A DNA stretch of 64,000 nt from Parvimonas parva (GCF_016552165.1 NZ_JACVDA010000010.1:1-64000), one strand, 5' to 3'; positions 45,523-55,197 are shown, numbered from the stretch's first letter. A program made the numbers and translations. Notes: generated by a model from the letters alone, not told the origin.

Positions 45523-46407
45523 TTACTCTCCCAATTTAAAATCTGATGCTACCAAATTTTTTAAATATTCTTTTATAGAATCTCTATTTAACTCATCTCT
45601 CAAACCATACTCAACACTTGCAATTAAAACACCGGTTTTATTCCCAACATCATAAGTTTTTCCGTCAAATCTATGTCCTAGCAATTCTCCTTTTAGAGTC
45701 AGTTCGTTTAATGAGTCGGTAAATTGTATTTCTCCATTTTTACCGGCTTTTTGATTATCTAAAATATCAAATATTTCATTTTTAACAATATATCTTCCAA
45801 CCATTGCTAAATTAGAATTTGTTTCATCGATATTCGGTTTTTCTATAAGCCTTGTAGAATCAAAAATATTATCTTCTATTTCTTTTCCTTCTAATATTCC
45901 GTAGTTATGTCTTTTTTCGTCAGGAACAAATTCAACACCAACTACAGTTTTATCATATTTATTATAAATATCCACAAGCCTACTTGTACAAGATTTACCT
46001 TTACAATCAATTATAACATCACCCAAAATTACGCAGAAATCTTCCCCGTTAACGGCCTCTTTTGCACAAAGAATTGCATGACCTAATCCTTTTTGTTCTT
46101 TTTGAACAATGAATTTTATTTTGCATTTCAAAACTTCTTCTAATGTTTTTATATCTTTTTCAGAAACATTTTTTGATGCCTTAACTCTTTCATCAATCGG
46201 AACATTAAAATGTTTATCGATTGTAAAATAATCTTCATTTACAATAAGTATTACTTCATCAATTCCTGCATCTAAAGCTTCTTCAATAACATATTGCAAA
46301 GTTGGCTTATCAAAAATCGGTAGCATCGCCTTTTGAACAGCCTTTGTTGCAGGGAACATTCTTGTTGCAAGTCCGGCAGTCGGTATAACAACTTTTTTTA
46401 TCTTCAT
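45523..46407 (-). CDS. galU: UTP--glucose-1-phosphate uridylyltransferase
   Basis: The 294-aa nucleotidyltransferase makes UDP-glucose. The N-terminal motif is AGLATRMFPATKAVQKAML (GLGTR is more usual). EEALDAGIDEVILIV, FCVILGDVI and VEFVPDEKRHNYGILEG follow as in GalU. UDP-glucose would feed the glycolipid glucosyltransferase at 21543 and surface glycans. It lies 2 nt after the aminotransferase gene and 1 nt before the dehydratase gene. Confidence 0.92.
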   Translation of the reverse strand: MKIKKVVIPTAGLATRMFPATKAVQKAMLPIFDKPTLQYVIEEALDAGIDEVILIVNEDYFTIDKHFNVPIDERVKASKNVSEKDIKTLEEVLKCKIKFIVQKEQKGLGHAILCAKEAVNGEDFCVILGDVIIDCKGKSCTSRLVDIYNKYDKTVVGVEFVPDEKRHNYGILEGKEIEDNIFDSTRLIEKPNIDETNSNLAMVGRYIVKNEIFDILDNQKAGKNGEIQFTDSLNELTLKGELLGHRFDGKTYDVGNKTGVLIASVEYGLRDELNRDSIKEYLKNLVASDFKLGE

Positions 46408-46409
46408 AA

Positions 46410-47600
46410 TTACACCAACGCCTTCAAATTCTCTATTACAAAGTCAACTTGCTCATCAGTTAATAAAGTATGAAGTGGTAAAGTTATTTCAGACTTATAA
46501 TTTTCATAAGCATTTGGATAATCTTTTATATCAAAGCCTAAGTTTTTATAAGCAGTATGCATTGGTAATGGCTTATAATGAACATTTGTAGCAATTTCTT
46601 TTTCAGCCATTTTTGTGATTATCTCATTTCTTTCGCTTTCAGTCGCACCCTCAATATTTACGATATAAAGATGACAACAAGAATTTCTTCCGTCCTCAAA
46701 GTGAACAAAAGGTTTAACTCTAGTTCCTTCAAATCCTTTATTATACTTTTCTACAATTTCAAAACGTCTTTTCAAAAGTCCCTCATATCTCTTTAATTGA
46801 GCAAGTCCAATTCCGGAGGCGATATCTGTTAAATTACATTTGTAGTTCGGAGCGACAATGTCGTACTCCCAAGCACCAAGTTTCATTTTTGAAAGAGCAT
46901 CTTTTGACTGTCCATGTAAAGATAACAGTTGAAATTCTCTATAAATTTCTTCATCATCTAAACCTAAATTTTTATTCCAAGTTACAGAGCCACCTTCGGC
47001 AACTGTAAAGTTTTTAACTGCATGGAATGAAAAACAAGTAAAGTCTGCAACACTTCCACTTGGTTGCCCTTTATATTTAGCTCCAAATGAATGGGCAGCA
47101 TCAGCCATAACTATAACTCTTCCGATTTTTTCTTGTAGTTTATTATTAGGTTTAAATAAAGCTTTTTTTCTCTCTACGATTTTAAAAATTTCATCGTATT
47201 TACAAGGTTTCCCTGCCAAATCAACAGGAATGATTACCTTTGTTTTCTCAGTAATAGCATTTTCCAAAGCGCTTAAGTCCATAAACTTATCTTCTTTGTT
47301 ACAGTCAACTAAAACAATCTTTGCACCAACATGGTCAATAACACTTGCAGATGCAGTATAAGTATATGCACAAGTTATAACTTCATCTCCTGCTCCAACT
47401 CCAAGTAGTCTTAAAGTAAGATCCATACAAGCAGTTGCAGAATTTAAGCAAACAGTTTTATTTGTATTTGTTAAAACTGAAAGCTCTTGTTCTAATTTTT
47501 TTGTCTTTGGTCCGGTAGTTATCCAACCTGATTTTAAAGCGTCAACAACTTCGTCAATCTCTAATTGGCTAATGTCCGGTGGAGAAAATTCTATTCTCAT
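46410..47600 (-). CDS. DegT/DnrJ/EryC1-family sugar aminotransferase
   Basis: The 396-aa PLP enzyme has the family start (EVVDALKSGWITTGPKTKKL), the Asp/His pocket (MADAAHSFGAKY) and the PLP lysine in SFHAVKNFTVAEGG. It is a PglE/PseC-like enzyme that would aminate the 4-keto sugar made by the dehydratase encoded two genes downstream. The exact sugar cannot be read from sequence. It is coupled to the lysS operon. Confidence 0.88.
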   Translation of the reverse strand: MRIEFSPPDISQLEIDEVVDALKSGWITTGPKTKKLEQELSVLTNTNKTVCLNSATACMDLTLRLLGVGAGDEVITCAYTYTASASVIDHVGAKIVLVDCNKEDKFMDLSALENAITEKTKVIIPVDLAGKPCKYDEIFKIVERKKALFKPNNKLQEKIGRVIVMADAAHSFGAKYKGQPSGSVADFTCFSFHAVKNFTVAEGGSVTWNKNLGLDDEEIYREFQLLSLHGQSKDALSKMKLGAWEYDIVAPNYKCNLTDIASGIGLAQLKRYEGLLKRRFEIVEKYNKGFEGTRVKPFVHFEDGRNSCCHLYIVNIEGATESERNEIITKMAEKEIATNVHYKPLPMHTAYKNLGFDIKDYPNAYENYKSEITLPLHTLLTDEQVDFVIENLKALV

Positions 47601-47616
47601 ATATTAAATCACTATC

Positions 47617-47922
47617 CTATCTATTGTTATTTTTGCTGTTGTTACTATTATTTTCGTTAGAATCAGTAGTAATCTTAGCACTGTTATTATCATCTAAATC
47701 AGCACTCTTTTTACTTCTGTCAATAACAGCACCTTTTCCCTCTTTAATATTTTTAATTAAAGATTCTTTATCGGACTCATCAACGACTATATATTCAACA
47801 TTTGTAACTTTTTCTCCTGTTGTCTTATTATCTTCAATAACGACTTTGCCTGTATGAAAACTTTGGCAACCAACAAAAGAAAAACAAACTAAACAAAGTG
47901 CTAATAAATTTCTTTTCTTCAT
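47617..47922 (-). CDS. Small lipoprotein with Asn/Ser-rich tail
   Basis: The 101-aa protein has a lipoprotein signal with FVGC lipobox (Cys19), a short domain and a low-complexity tail of Asn, Asp and Ser (about residues 75-100). I recognise no family. It lies between lysS (9 nt) and the aminotransferase gene (16 nt) in one operon. Confidence 0.75.
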   Translation of the reverse strand: MKKRNLLALCLVCFSFVGCQSFHTGKVVIEDNKTTGEKVTNVEYIVVDESDKESLIKNIKEGKGAVIDRSKKSADLDDNNSAKITTDSNENNSNNSKNNNR

Positions 47923-47931
47923 AAAAAGCTC

Positions 47932-49413
47932 CTATTCGCTATCTTTTTCAATCATAGGTTTCATTGTTGGGAAAAGTAAAACGTCCCTTATAGTTTCTTG
48001 ATTTGTAAGGTACATAATAAGTCTATCAATACCAATTCCCATACCACCAGTTGGAGGAAGTCCGATTTCAAGCGCATTGATGAAGTCATAGTCCATCATT
48101 TGTGCCTCATCATCTCCATTTTCTCTGGCTTCAACTTGTTTTAAAAATCTTTGCTTTTGGTCTATTGCATCATTTAATTCGCTAAATGCATTTGCAATTT
48201 CTCCACAGTTTACGAAAGCCTCAAATCTTTGAGTATATCTCTTATCTTGAGGGTCTCTCTTAGCAAGCGGACTGATTTCAACCGGGTGCTTAGTAACAAA
48301 AGTCGGTTGAACCATATATTCTTCACAGAATTCTTCGAAGAATAGAGAAATAATTTCTCCTCTTGTTGTATTTTCAGTAACTTCTATTCTCTTTTCAATA
48401 GCTATCGCTCTTGCCTCTTCATCAGTTAAAATAGTTTCAAAGTCAATTCCTGCATATTCTTTTACAGCATCAACCATTGAAATTCTTCTCCAAGGTGGTT
48501 TAAAGTCAATTACTTTTCCTTGAAGTTCAACTTCTGATTTACCAACAACTTCCATACAAACAGTATAAACCATTTCTTCGCAAAGTCTCATCATTTCTTC
48601 ATAATCAACATAAGCTTGATACAATTCTATCGCAGTGTATTCAGGATTGTGTAGTTTATCCATTCCTTCATTTCTAAACATTCTTCCCATTTCATAGACT
48701 TTATCGAAACCACCAACGATTAATCTCTTTAAGTATAATTCATTGGCAATTCTTAAATACATATCAATGTCTAAAGTGTTATGATGAGTGATGAAAGGTC
48801 TTGCATTTGCACCACCTGCAATTGTATTTAAAATTGGAGTTTCAACTTCCAAGAAGCCTCTGCTGTCAAGATATTTTCTAATAGAAGAAATAATCTTACT
48901 TCTCATAACAAAAACGTCTTTAATTTCAGGATTTACTATTAAATCAACATATCTTTGTCTATATCTTAAGTCAACGTCCTTTAATCCATGGAATTTATCC
49001 GGTAAAAGTTGAAGTGATTTTGTAAGTAAAACAACTTGTGAACTTCTAATAGAAATTTCTCCGGCATGAGTTGTGAAAACTTCCCCTTCAACACCAACAA
49101 TATCCCCAAGGTCTAAAGACTTAACTTCTTCATAGCTTTCGCCTAAAACATCAAGCTTATTGAAAAGTTGGATTCTTCCTGAAAAGTCTTGCAAGTCCAT
49201 AAAACAAACTTTACCATGACCTCTTTTAGTCATAATACGTCCTGCAAGTCTAACAACTTTTCCCTCATAATTTTCATAATTATCTTTTATTTCTTTAGAA
49301 TAAATTATATCTTCAAACTTTTCAATTTCGTGTGGGTCTTTTCCCGCTTCTATCAATTCTTGTAGCTTTTGTCTTCTAACCAAAAGCATCTCATTTAGAT
49401 TTTGTTCTTCCAC
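47932..49413 (-). CDS. lysS: Lysyl-tRNA synthetase (class II)
   Basis: The 493-aa enzyme has an N-terminal OB-fold ([20 protein letters not shown]), class II motif 2 ([15 protein letters not shown]) and motif 3 ([15 protein letters not shown]). It lies 11 nt after greA, the arrangement seen in many Firmicutes. Confidence 0.97.
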   Translation of the reverse strand: MEEQNLNEMLLVRRQKLQELIEAGKDPHEIEKFEDIIYSKEIKDNYENYEGKVVRLAGRIMTKRGHGKVCFMDLQDFSGRIQLFNKLDVLGESYEEVKSLDLGDIVGVEGEVFTTHAGEISIRSSQVVLLTKSLQLLPDKFHGLKDVDLRYRQRYVDLIVNPEIKDVFVMRSKIISSIRKYLDSRGFLEVETPILNTIAGGANARPFITHHNTLDIDMYLRIANELYLKRLIVGGFDKVYEMGRMFRNEGMDKLHNPEYTAIELYQAYVDYEEMMRLCEEMVYTVCMEVVGKSEVELQGKVIDFKPPWRRISMVDAVKEYAGIDFETILTDEEARAIAIEKRIEVTENTTRGEIISLFFEEFCEEYMVQPTFVTKHPVEISPLAKRDPQDKRYTQRFEAFVNCGEIANAFSELNDAIDQKQRFLKQVEARENGDDEAQMMDYDFINALEIGLPPTGGMGIGIDRLIMYLTNQETIRDVLLFPTMKPMIEKDSE

Positions 49414-49424
49414 TATATCACTCC

Positions 49425-49907
49425 TTAATTTCTCTTTATATCTTCTATTTTATAATCTACAACATTTCCATTTGGTAATTGAACTTGAACTTTAGTTCCT
49501 TTTTTCTTTCCTAAAATAGCTCTACCAACCGGAGATTCATTTGAAATTTTTCCTTCAAGAGGATTACTTTCAGCAGAACCTACAATTGTATATTCCATTT
49601 TTTTCTTAGTAGCAACTTGTACTAAACTAACAGTAGCTCCAACACTAACAGTATTGGTATCTATCTCTACCTCTTCAATTATTTTTGCATTAGCAATCAT
49701 ATTGTCAAGTTTTACGATTTTTTCTTCTATTTGAGCTTGTTCATTTTTAGCCTCATCATATTCAGAGTTTTCAGAAAGGTCTCCAAAATCTCTTGCAATT
49801 TTTATTTTTTCTGCTATTTCTTTTCTCTTAACAGTTTTTAATTCTTCTAATTCTAATTCTAATTTTTTTAACCCCTCAGCAGTCAAAAATATCTCTTTTT
49901 CGTCCAT
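49425..49907 (-). CDS. greA: Transcription elongation factor GreA
   Basis: The 160-aa factor has the N-terminal coiled coil with acidic tip ([20 protein letters not shown], residues about 44-63) and a C-terminal FKBP-like domain ([20 protein letters not shown]). It rescues backtracked RNA polymerase. It opens the greA-lysS-lipoprotein-aminotransferase-galU-capD operon behind a good promoter. Confidence 0.97.
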   Translation of the reverse strand: MDEKEIFLTAEGLKKLELELEELKTVKRKEIAEKIKIARDFGDLSENSEYDEAKNEQAQIEEKIVKLDNMIANAKIIEEVEIDTNTVSVGATVSLVQVATKKKMEYTIVGSAESNPLEGKISNESPVGRAILGKKKGTKVQVQLPNGNVVDYKIEDIKRN

Positions 49908-49947
49908 AACACTTCTCCTTATAAAAAATTACAATTTTATTCATACC

Positions 49948-49976
49948 ATTATACTAAATACAGAAGAAAAAGTCAA
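49948..49976 (-). promoter_or_regulatory. greA operon promoter
   Basis: TTGACT (49976-49971) and TATAAT (49953-49948) are 17 bp apart. The leader is about 35 nt. Confidence 0.82.
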
Positions 49977-49994
49977 TTTTTGACTGTTTTAAAT

Positions 49995-50025
49995 GATAAA
50001 AAATCCACCCTTTGTAAGAGTGGAT
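49995..50025 (-). terminator. Terminator of the symporter-phosphoesterase operon
   Basis: ATCCACTCTT and AAGGGTGGAT (50025-50003) pair over 10 bp with one G·T, followed by T's. It is 5 nt beyond the stop. Confidence 0.88.
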
Positions 50026-50029
50026 AAAT

Positions 50030-50962
50030 TTATTTACAAATTTCAAATCCGTTTATAATTGAATCTTTTATTTCGTCCTTTGTTCCTTTAATAATTCTGG
50101 TTCTATAAGATAGAGATGCAGGACTTTTTTTATCCCACAAATTATCAAACCAATTCAAAAAGGCATCTGTATCATAATTAACAGCTACAAGCTCGACATA
50201 AATATCGTCTATTTTTGTTCTACATATTGCTCTATTACTTTTTATCTTTGAAATTCTAATTATATTCCCTGAAAGCCTATTTTTATAATTAGGCATTCCT
50301 GATGCTCCATTGTTGATTACAACTTTTGAATCTAATTTCAACATCGCAGGGGAACAAGTATGCGTGCAAGCAATAATATCTATTTTATGCTCAGAAAACC
50401 AATTTACCAATTCTTTTTGTCTGTCTAAATCAGATAATTCTTCTCTCGACAATCCCCAACCGGCCAAAGATTTTTCATCACCATGAGTTATAAATATTTT
50501 TTTATCTCCAACGGATACAATCATTGCCTTTTTTCTTTTGCTAAATGAATTTAATATTTCTTCATCTTTTTCAACTGAATTTTTTAATAATCTATGAATT
50601 TCATTTGACCTTTTAACTACAACATCGCTAACGCAACTTGGATACGAACAGCCACAACCCACTTGTAAATCTTCTTTCCTTAAAATTTCAGCCTCAACAT
50701 TTCCAAGCAATGCCGTTGTAACAAAACTTTCAATATATTTAAAAGTAGCTATATCCTTATCGAACCAATGTATATCTCCGTTGTAAATAATTGAAACTGA
50801 AAACTCCTCTTCTAACTTCATCTTTTCAATTTCGTCTAAGGCAAATTTATTTCCATACAATCCACCAACAACATATAGAACTACAGCCGTTGGAATTTCA
50901 CTTTCAAAAACTTCTCTTTCTATATCATAATCTAAAGGACAAGTTCTTCCTGGAATATTCAT
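50030..50962 (-). CDS. Metallophosphoesterase-fold protein, variant
   Basis: The 310-aa protein shows several calcineurin-type phosphoesterase motifs in order: YNGDIHWFD (GD), ALLGNVEAE (GNH position, His replaced by Val), ITHGDEKSLAGWG, ACTHTCSP and NNGASGMPN. The first metal-binding DxH is not visible; the equivalent reads VVGGLYGNKFALDEI. A cysteine-rich CGCSYPSC lies near residue 103. It may be an active relative with altered metal ligands or a non-catalytic protein. It starts 10 nt after a sodium symporter gene, so the pair probably handles one imported compound. Confidence 0.65.
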   Translation of the reverse strand: MNIPGRTCPLDYDIEREVFESEIPTAVVLYVVGGLYGNKFALDEIEKMKLEEEFSVSIIYNGDIHWFDKDIATFKYIESFVTTALLGNVEAEILRKEDLQVGCGCSYPSCVSDVVVKRSNEIHRLLKNSVEKDEEILNSFSKRKKAMIVSVGDKKIFITHGDEKSLAGWGLSREELSDLDRQKELVNWFSEHKIDIIACTHTCSPAMLKLDSKVVINNGASGMPNYKNRLSGNIIRISKIKSNRAICRTKIDDIYVELVAVNYDTDAFLNWFDNLWDKKSPASLSYRTRIIKGTKDEIKDSIINGFEICK

Positions 50963-50972
50963 ATATGACTCC

Positions 50973-52352
50973 TTATTTTTTCTCTAAAAGTTTTGAAACC
51001 AAACCTGGAATTACATATCCTAAAGTACATAAGATTGAACCGTAAACATTAACTCCTAAAAGAAGTGCTTGGTCGCCTCCTCCAATGGCAAATGCTGAAG
51101 GAATTAATTTTAATGTCAACGCCAATCCTAAAATAATTCCTGTCCAAAAACTTAAATGAAAGCCCAGCTTTGTAGGTTTAACAAATCCATGTAACAAAAA
51201 TACCGGAGCAAGTCCTATAACCATAGTACCACTTATAGTTGTAGCCTTTAATATATCCGTTCCGATAATCATAGGTAAATTTCCAATTATCGCTATTGCA
51301 ATCATAACTATTATTGCGATAGTTTTTGATTTTTCTCCATAATCTTTTCCACGCATTAAAGGTAAATCGTGAGCTGTAAGTTTTCCAAGACTTGCAAAAG
51401 TTGAGTCCAAAGTTGACCCTGCTGCAGAAACCATTACTGCAAGCATAATAAAAGAACCTGCAATTCCCATTTTTTGAGCTAAACTTGCCGGAATGTTTGA
51501 TGATACAGGAAGTCCTAACAGTCTTGAATGAATTCCTACAAAACTGAATAATACTATTGCTAAAAATCCTAAAAGTCCTGAAACGATAAATGCTTTTAAC
51601 ATAACTTTTTTCTCACATAAAAATCCTCTATCTGTAAGAACAGGGTCGTGGAATGGATAACTGAAGATTTGAACAAAAGAAACCAATAACATATCAACGC
51701 CTGTATTCATCTTCCAAGTCCCCTCTGTAACCAATTCTCCGATTGAGTGTTTAGGTAAGATTGTAAATATAATTAGCAATACAAAAATTGTAAATACAAC
51801 TGTTTGTATCATATCTGTAATGATTGAACTTCTAAGTCCACCTCTAACTGAGTAAATCAAAGTAATTATTGTAAAAACAGTAGCTGATAAAATAAAGCCT
51901 TTACTTCCCGGAGCTCCATAATATCCTCCAACTACTGAAGTATTACTCCAAACCTCATTGAATAATCTAATCAAAATCGCTGCTGAGAAGAATATTGCCG
52001 CTGATTTTCCGTAATTTTCAGTTAAAAAACTTATTAAACCCTTTGCTACATATTTTGCTCTTAATCTATAAATTGCAAATCCTGCTAAAGGAATACATAG
52101 CCAATAAACTGCATAGGCAACTCCTCCAACAATTCCATATTTAGCTCCTAAATTCGCAGCATTAGTTACAGATTTTGCAAAAATCCAACTAATAAACACA
52201 CTTGAAGTTAATAAAAAATAAGAAACGTCCTTTCCATTTTTATCTTCTCCTCTAAAAAATCCACCTAACGAAACTTTTTGTGGGGAAATCATAAGCATAC
52301 AAATTCCATAAACAACTAAAAATCCCCAAAATAATAATCCTGTTTTATCCAT
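50973..52352 (-). CDS. Sodium:solute symporter family transporter
   Basis: The 459-aa protein has about 12-13 hydrophobic segments in the SSS pattern. A conserved RGGLRSSIITDMIQ stretch near residue 170 and a Na+-site-like AAGSTLDSTFASLGKLTAHD stretch near residue 310 are visible. The substrate is unknown. The ATG follows AGGAGAG. It is first in a two-gene unit with the variant phosphoesterase, downstream of the terminator at 52401-52436. Confidence 0.85.
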   Translation of the reverse strand: MDKTGLLFWGFLVVYGICMLMISPQKVSLGGFFRGEDKNGKDVSYFLLTSSVFISWIFAKSVTNAANLGAKYGIVGGVAYAVYWLCIPLAGFAIYRLRAKYVAKGLISFLTENYGKSAAIFFSAAILIRLFNEVWSNTSVVGGYYGAPGSKGFILSATVFTIITLIYSVRGGLRSSIITDMIQTVVFTIFVLLIIFTILPKHSIGELVTEGTWKMNTGVDMLLVSFVQIFSYPFHDPVLTDRGFLCEKKVMLKAFIVSGLLGFLAIVLFSFVGIHSRLLGLPVSSNIPASLAQKMGIAGSFIMLAVMVSAAGSTLDSTFASLGKLTAHDLPLMRGKDYGEKSKTIAIIVMIAIAIIGNLPMIIGTDILKATTISGTMVIGLAPVFLLHGFVKPTKLGFHLSFWTGIILGLALTLKLIPSAFAIGGGDQALLLGVNVYGSILCTLGYVIPGLVSKLLEKK

Positions 52353-52400
52353 AAAACTCTCCTAAAAAAATCTCACTCTTTCGAATGGCATATTTTATAA

Positions 52401-52436
52401 AAATAGGTATATAAATTTATAAATATATACCTATTT
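52401..52436 (-). terminator. Terminator of the ahpD-arsS operon
   Basis: AAATAGGTATATA and TATATACCTATTT are perfect 13-bp arms (52401-52413 and 52424-52436) and T's follow on the minus strand. Confidence 0.8.
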
Positions 52437-52456
52437 TATTATTAAATTCTTATATA

Positions 52457-52852
52457 TTATTCATTTTTTAAAAATTTTATTATATTGATATTTGCAATAA
52501 ATATAATAAAAATCAAAATAATTTTACTTGTATAAATATCAATATCTAAAGGACAAAACTCTTTAAAATCATACAAATATCTATTAAATTTATTAAATGT
52601 AAAACCAAAAATTAAAAATATAATTTCAAAAATCAAAAATATTTTAAATTCATCTAATTTTTTAAATATCTTAATTTTTAATATATTAAAAATTACTATA
52701 GAAAATACAGTTGAAACTAAAATTATCTGATAAGAATGAATTCTCATATCAATCCATATATTTAGGCTAATTAACGCGGATATAAATAAGCCTAAAATAA
52801 TACCTATAATAAAATATATATAGTTTTGTAAAATTTTATTTAACAACTTCAT
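52457..52852 (-). CDS. Small multi-pass membrane protein of the ArsS operon
   Basis: The 131-aa protein has about four hydrophobic helices and little else, with Ile/Phe/Lys-rich AT-biased composition. I recognise no family. It overlaps the end of the YdjY lipoprotein gene by 17 nt, so it is translationally coupled and belongs to the six-gene ahpD-arsS operon. A role in membrane placement or export of the pathway product is only a guess. Confidence 0.65.
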   Translation of the reverse strand: MKLLNKILQNYIYFIIGIILGLFISALISLNIWIDMRIHSYQIILVSTVFSIVIFNILKIKIFKKLDEFKIFLIFEIIFLIFGFTFNKFNRYLYDFKEFCPLDIDIYTSKIILIFIIFIANINIIKFLKNE

Positions 52853-53492
52853 AATTTATTATAACTGCTTCTCCATCAGATGGTAAAACTTTAGCATTTC
52901 CTCTAAATTCTACCTTTTTTTCTTTTTCAACGCTACCATAAGGATAGGTATGATTACTTGAAATTCCTACAAGACATGAATCTAAACAAGTTAAACAACC
53001 TGTATTTTTATTATTTGAACGTTCTAAATTCCCTGTAAATCTAATATCTATAGGATTTTTATTTGAATCAATGATAACTTCATTTATATCCTTACCTTTT
53101 TCTTCCCCTTTCCAAGTAAAGGTTACTTTTAATTTTGAACCTTCTGTTAAAGTTGAGGTTGCATTTTGTTCAGTCATATTATTTCCAGGTACAGCTCCTA
53201 TCTCTACTAGAGCTTTATAAAAATCAGATGGTTTTGTAAAAGATTTAAAAATTGCTTTATCTGCAAATTTTCCAGTTTCTGAAATAACTGCATGTCTTGT
53301 ATTTGTAAGTAGATATTTTCCATTTACAACAGCAAATATTTTTATCTTTTTATTTTCTTTATCTACTTTTATGTTATTTTGTTTGTCCATTCCAAATAAT
53401 GTTAAATCTTTACTAACAGTAGATTTTTTAGAACAAGCACTAATCAATATAGGCATTAAAAATAAAATTAAAACTAATAATTTTTTTCTCAT
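52836..53492 (-). CDS. YdjY-family lipoprotein
   Basis: The 218-aa protein has a lipoprotein signal (LISAC lipobox, Cys20). Its domain matches the YdjY family: an HAVISETGKFADKAIF stretch, KALVEIGAVPGNN near residue 95, and a late segment GCLTCLDSCLVGISSNHTY with three cysteines that may bind a metal or cluster. YdjY proteins are uncharacterised. In E. coli ydjY lies between two TVP38-type genes (ydjX and ydjZ); here too TVP38-type proteins are close by. It starts 25 nt after the kinase-like gene. Confidence 0.78.
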   Translation of the reverse strand: MRKKLLVLILFLMPILISACSKKSTVSKDLTLFGMDKQNNIKVDKENKKIKIFAVVNGKYLLTNTRHAVISETGKFADKAIFKSFTKPSDFYKALVEIGAVPGNNMTEQNATSTLTEGSKLKVTFTWKGEEKGKDINEVIIDSNKNPIDIRFTGNLERSNNKNTGCLTCLDSCLVGISSNHTYPYGSVEKEKKVEFRGNAKVLPSDGEAVIINYEVVK

Positions 53493-53517
53493 ATTATTTC
53501 CTCCATTTATTTTTATG

Positions 53518-54483
53518 TTAAAAATAATCTTTTAACAAATTTTTCATAAAATAAATATCCGTAAATTCTTTTACTTTTTCAAAAGTATCCATATTTTTTA
53601 TCAGCTTATCCTCATCAAGATATTCAAGATAAGCATTAATACACCAACTAAGTGCCCTTGAATACATATATGGCTTATATAAATTTACTCTTTCTTTAAT
53701 ATTTATTTTTTTATTTAAAAATCTTTCATAATTTTTGAAGAAGTTATCTTCATATTCTCTTGTTGTAATATAATCCGTTTTCCATTTTGTCGTTGTAACG
53801 ACTACAAAATGTGTTATATCTTGGCAAGGGTCTGAAACAACAGCTTTCTCCCAGTCTATCAAATAACCTCTATCTCCAATTATGAAATTATTGGAATTAA
53901 CTTCCGTATTATTTAAACATAAAATTCTATTTTGTTCAAAATATTTTTCATCACTTTTATTTTTTTCAAGGTAATTTAAAAATTTATCAAAAAAGTGTTT
54001 TTGTTCATCACTTACTTTTTTACTTGAAAAAACGTCTTTAAGCCAAAAATTTGCCTCATTTATCCTATCTTGAAATAAATTTGTTTCAACGATAAATTCA
54101 CTATGTGAAGAAACATCCAGCGAATGAATTTTTGCAAATATATTACTTGCAACTTCTCCGTCTTTTTCGTAAATAAGTGGCCTACCCTCCAAATACTCCA
54201 TTAGAATAACACCATTTAATAACTTTTCAGAAGAATCATCAACATAATAGACCTTTGGTGTAACACCCGATTTTTCTAAAAACTTAAGAGTGTCGTACTC
54301 ATATCTTATCTGATTTGGTAAATTCATCTGACTTCTTGAATTAAGTCTTAAGACGAATTTTCCCTTATCCGTATTTAGAAGATAATTTATATTATATTCT
54401 CCCTGTTGCAAAAAAGTAATTTCATAGTTATTAATTCCTAATTTGCTTTTATTTTTTTCTATATAATCTATTACTTCTTTCAA
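53518..54483 (-). CDS. Choline/aminoglycoside kinase-fold protein with degenerate catalytic loop
   Basis: The 321-aa protein has the phosphotransferase (APH) fold: a nucleotide-loop region (FLQQGEYNINYLL), the ATP-anchoring lysine region (GKFVLRLNSRS), hinge VILMEYLEGRP and the metal-binding YLIDWEKAVVSDPCQD. The catalytic loop, normally HxDxxxxN, reads LCLNNTEVNSNNFII, so both His and the catalytic Asp are missing. It may act by another mechanism, be a pseudo-kinase, or use Glu. It sits between the TVP38 and YdjY genes of the ArsS operon (8 nt after TVP38). Confidence 0.75.
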   Translation of the reverse strand: MKEVIDYIEKNKSKLGINNYEITFLQQGEYNINYLLNTDKGKFVLRLNSRSQMNLPNQIRYEYDTLKFLEKSGVTPKVYYVDDSSEKLLNGVILMEYLEGRPLIYEKDGEVASNIFAKIHSLDVSSHSEFIVETNLFQDRINEANFWLKDVFSSKKVSDEQKHFFDKFLNYLEKNKSDEKYFEQNRILCLNNTEVNSNNFIIGDRGYLIDWEKAVVSDPCQDITHFVVVTTTKWKTDYITTREYEDNFFKNYERFLNKKINIKERVNLYKPYMYSRALSWCINAYLEYLDEDKLIKNMDTFEKVKEFTDIYFMKNLLKDYF

Positions 54484-54491
54484 AATTTCTC

Positions 54492-55193
54492 CTAATTTAC
54501 TTTTTTATGTTTTTCATTGTAAATTTTCTTTATTAAGAAAATCAAAATTGAAACTGCAAATAAAATAAATAATCCTGTAACAAAAGTTTTTGAGCCACCT
54601 GTTAAAGTTCCGCCAATATATGAATAGATTATAGTTGCCGGTAATTGACCAAGTCCTGTCGCCCAGATAAAACTCCAAGCACTCATCGAAGTAAGTCCTG
54701 CTGCATAACTTATCGGGTCAAACGGAACGAATGGCAAAAGTCTTGCAATTAATATTGTATATTTTCCATATCTGTCAAAGAAAATTTCCACCTCATCAAG
54801 AGCAAATTTTGTTGCAAATTTTTCAGCAGTTTCTCTTCCTAAAAATCTTGCAATGTAAAAGCAAAGAATCGCGCCTGCCATTGAGCTTGTCCAAGATAAA
54901 ACTGCTCCAAATTGCCAACCGAATATAGCCGCATTTGCAAATGTTATAAAAAATGCAGGAATAGGTGCAGCGATTGATTGGAATACCATTAACATAAATG
55001 AAATGAAAATTGCCCAATTTCCATATGATAAAATATATTTCTTTACATTTTCTAAAACTTCGTCTGTACTTGAGCCTTTAAATAACAAAATAAATTCCTT
55101 TATCTTATCATTAACCGGCTTAACAAAAATACATATCAGCACAATGGCTAAAACTGTTAGTATTTTTATAATCGTAGATTTTTTTAATTTCAT
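54492..55193 (-). CDS. TVP38/TMEM64 (DedA-like) membrane protein, copy 1
   Basis: The 233-aa protein has five to six hydrophobic segments and the SNARE-associated/VTT domain signature: PAFFITFANAAIFGWQFGAV, then FLGRETAEKF and ILIARLLPFVPFDPISYAAG. These proteins are thought to move or arrange lipids or solutes; the function in this cluster is unknown. It follows arsS, and its ribosome binding site AAGGAGG (55204-55198) overlaps the SECIS-like hairpin of arsS. A second TVP38 protein lies in the divergent operon at 57457. Confidence 0.86.
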   Translation of the reverse strand: MKLKKSTIIKILTVLAIVLICIFVKPVNDKIKEFILLFKGSSTDEVLENVKKYILSYGNWAIFISFMLMVFQSIAAPIPAFFITFANAAIFGWQFGAVLSWTSSMAGAILCFYIARFLGRETAEKFATKFALDEVEIFFDRYGKYTILIARLLPFVPFDPISYAAGLTSMSAWSFIWATGLGQLPATIIYSYIGGTLTGGSKTFVTGLFILFAVSILIFLIKKIYNEKHKKVN

Positions 55194-55197
55194 TTTT

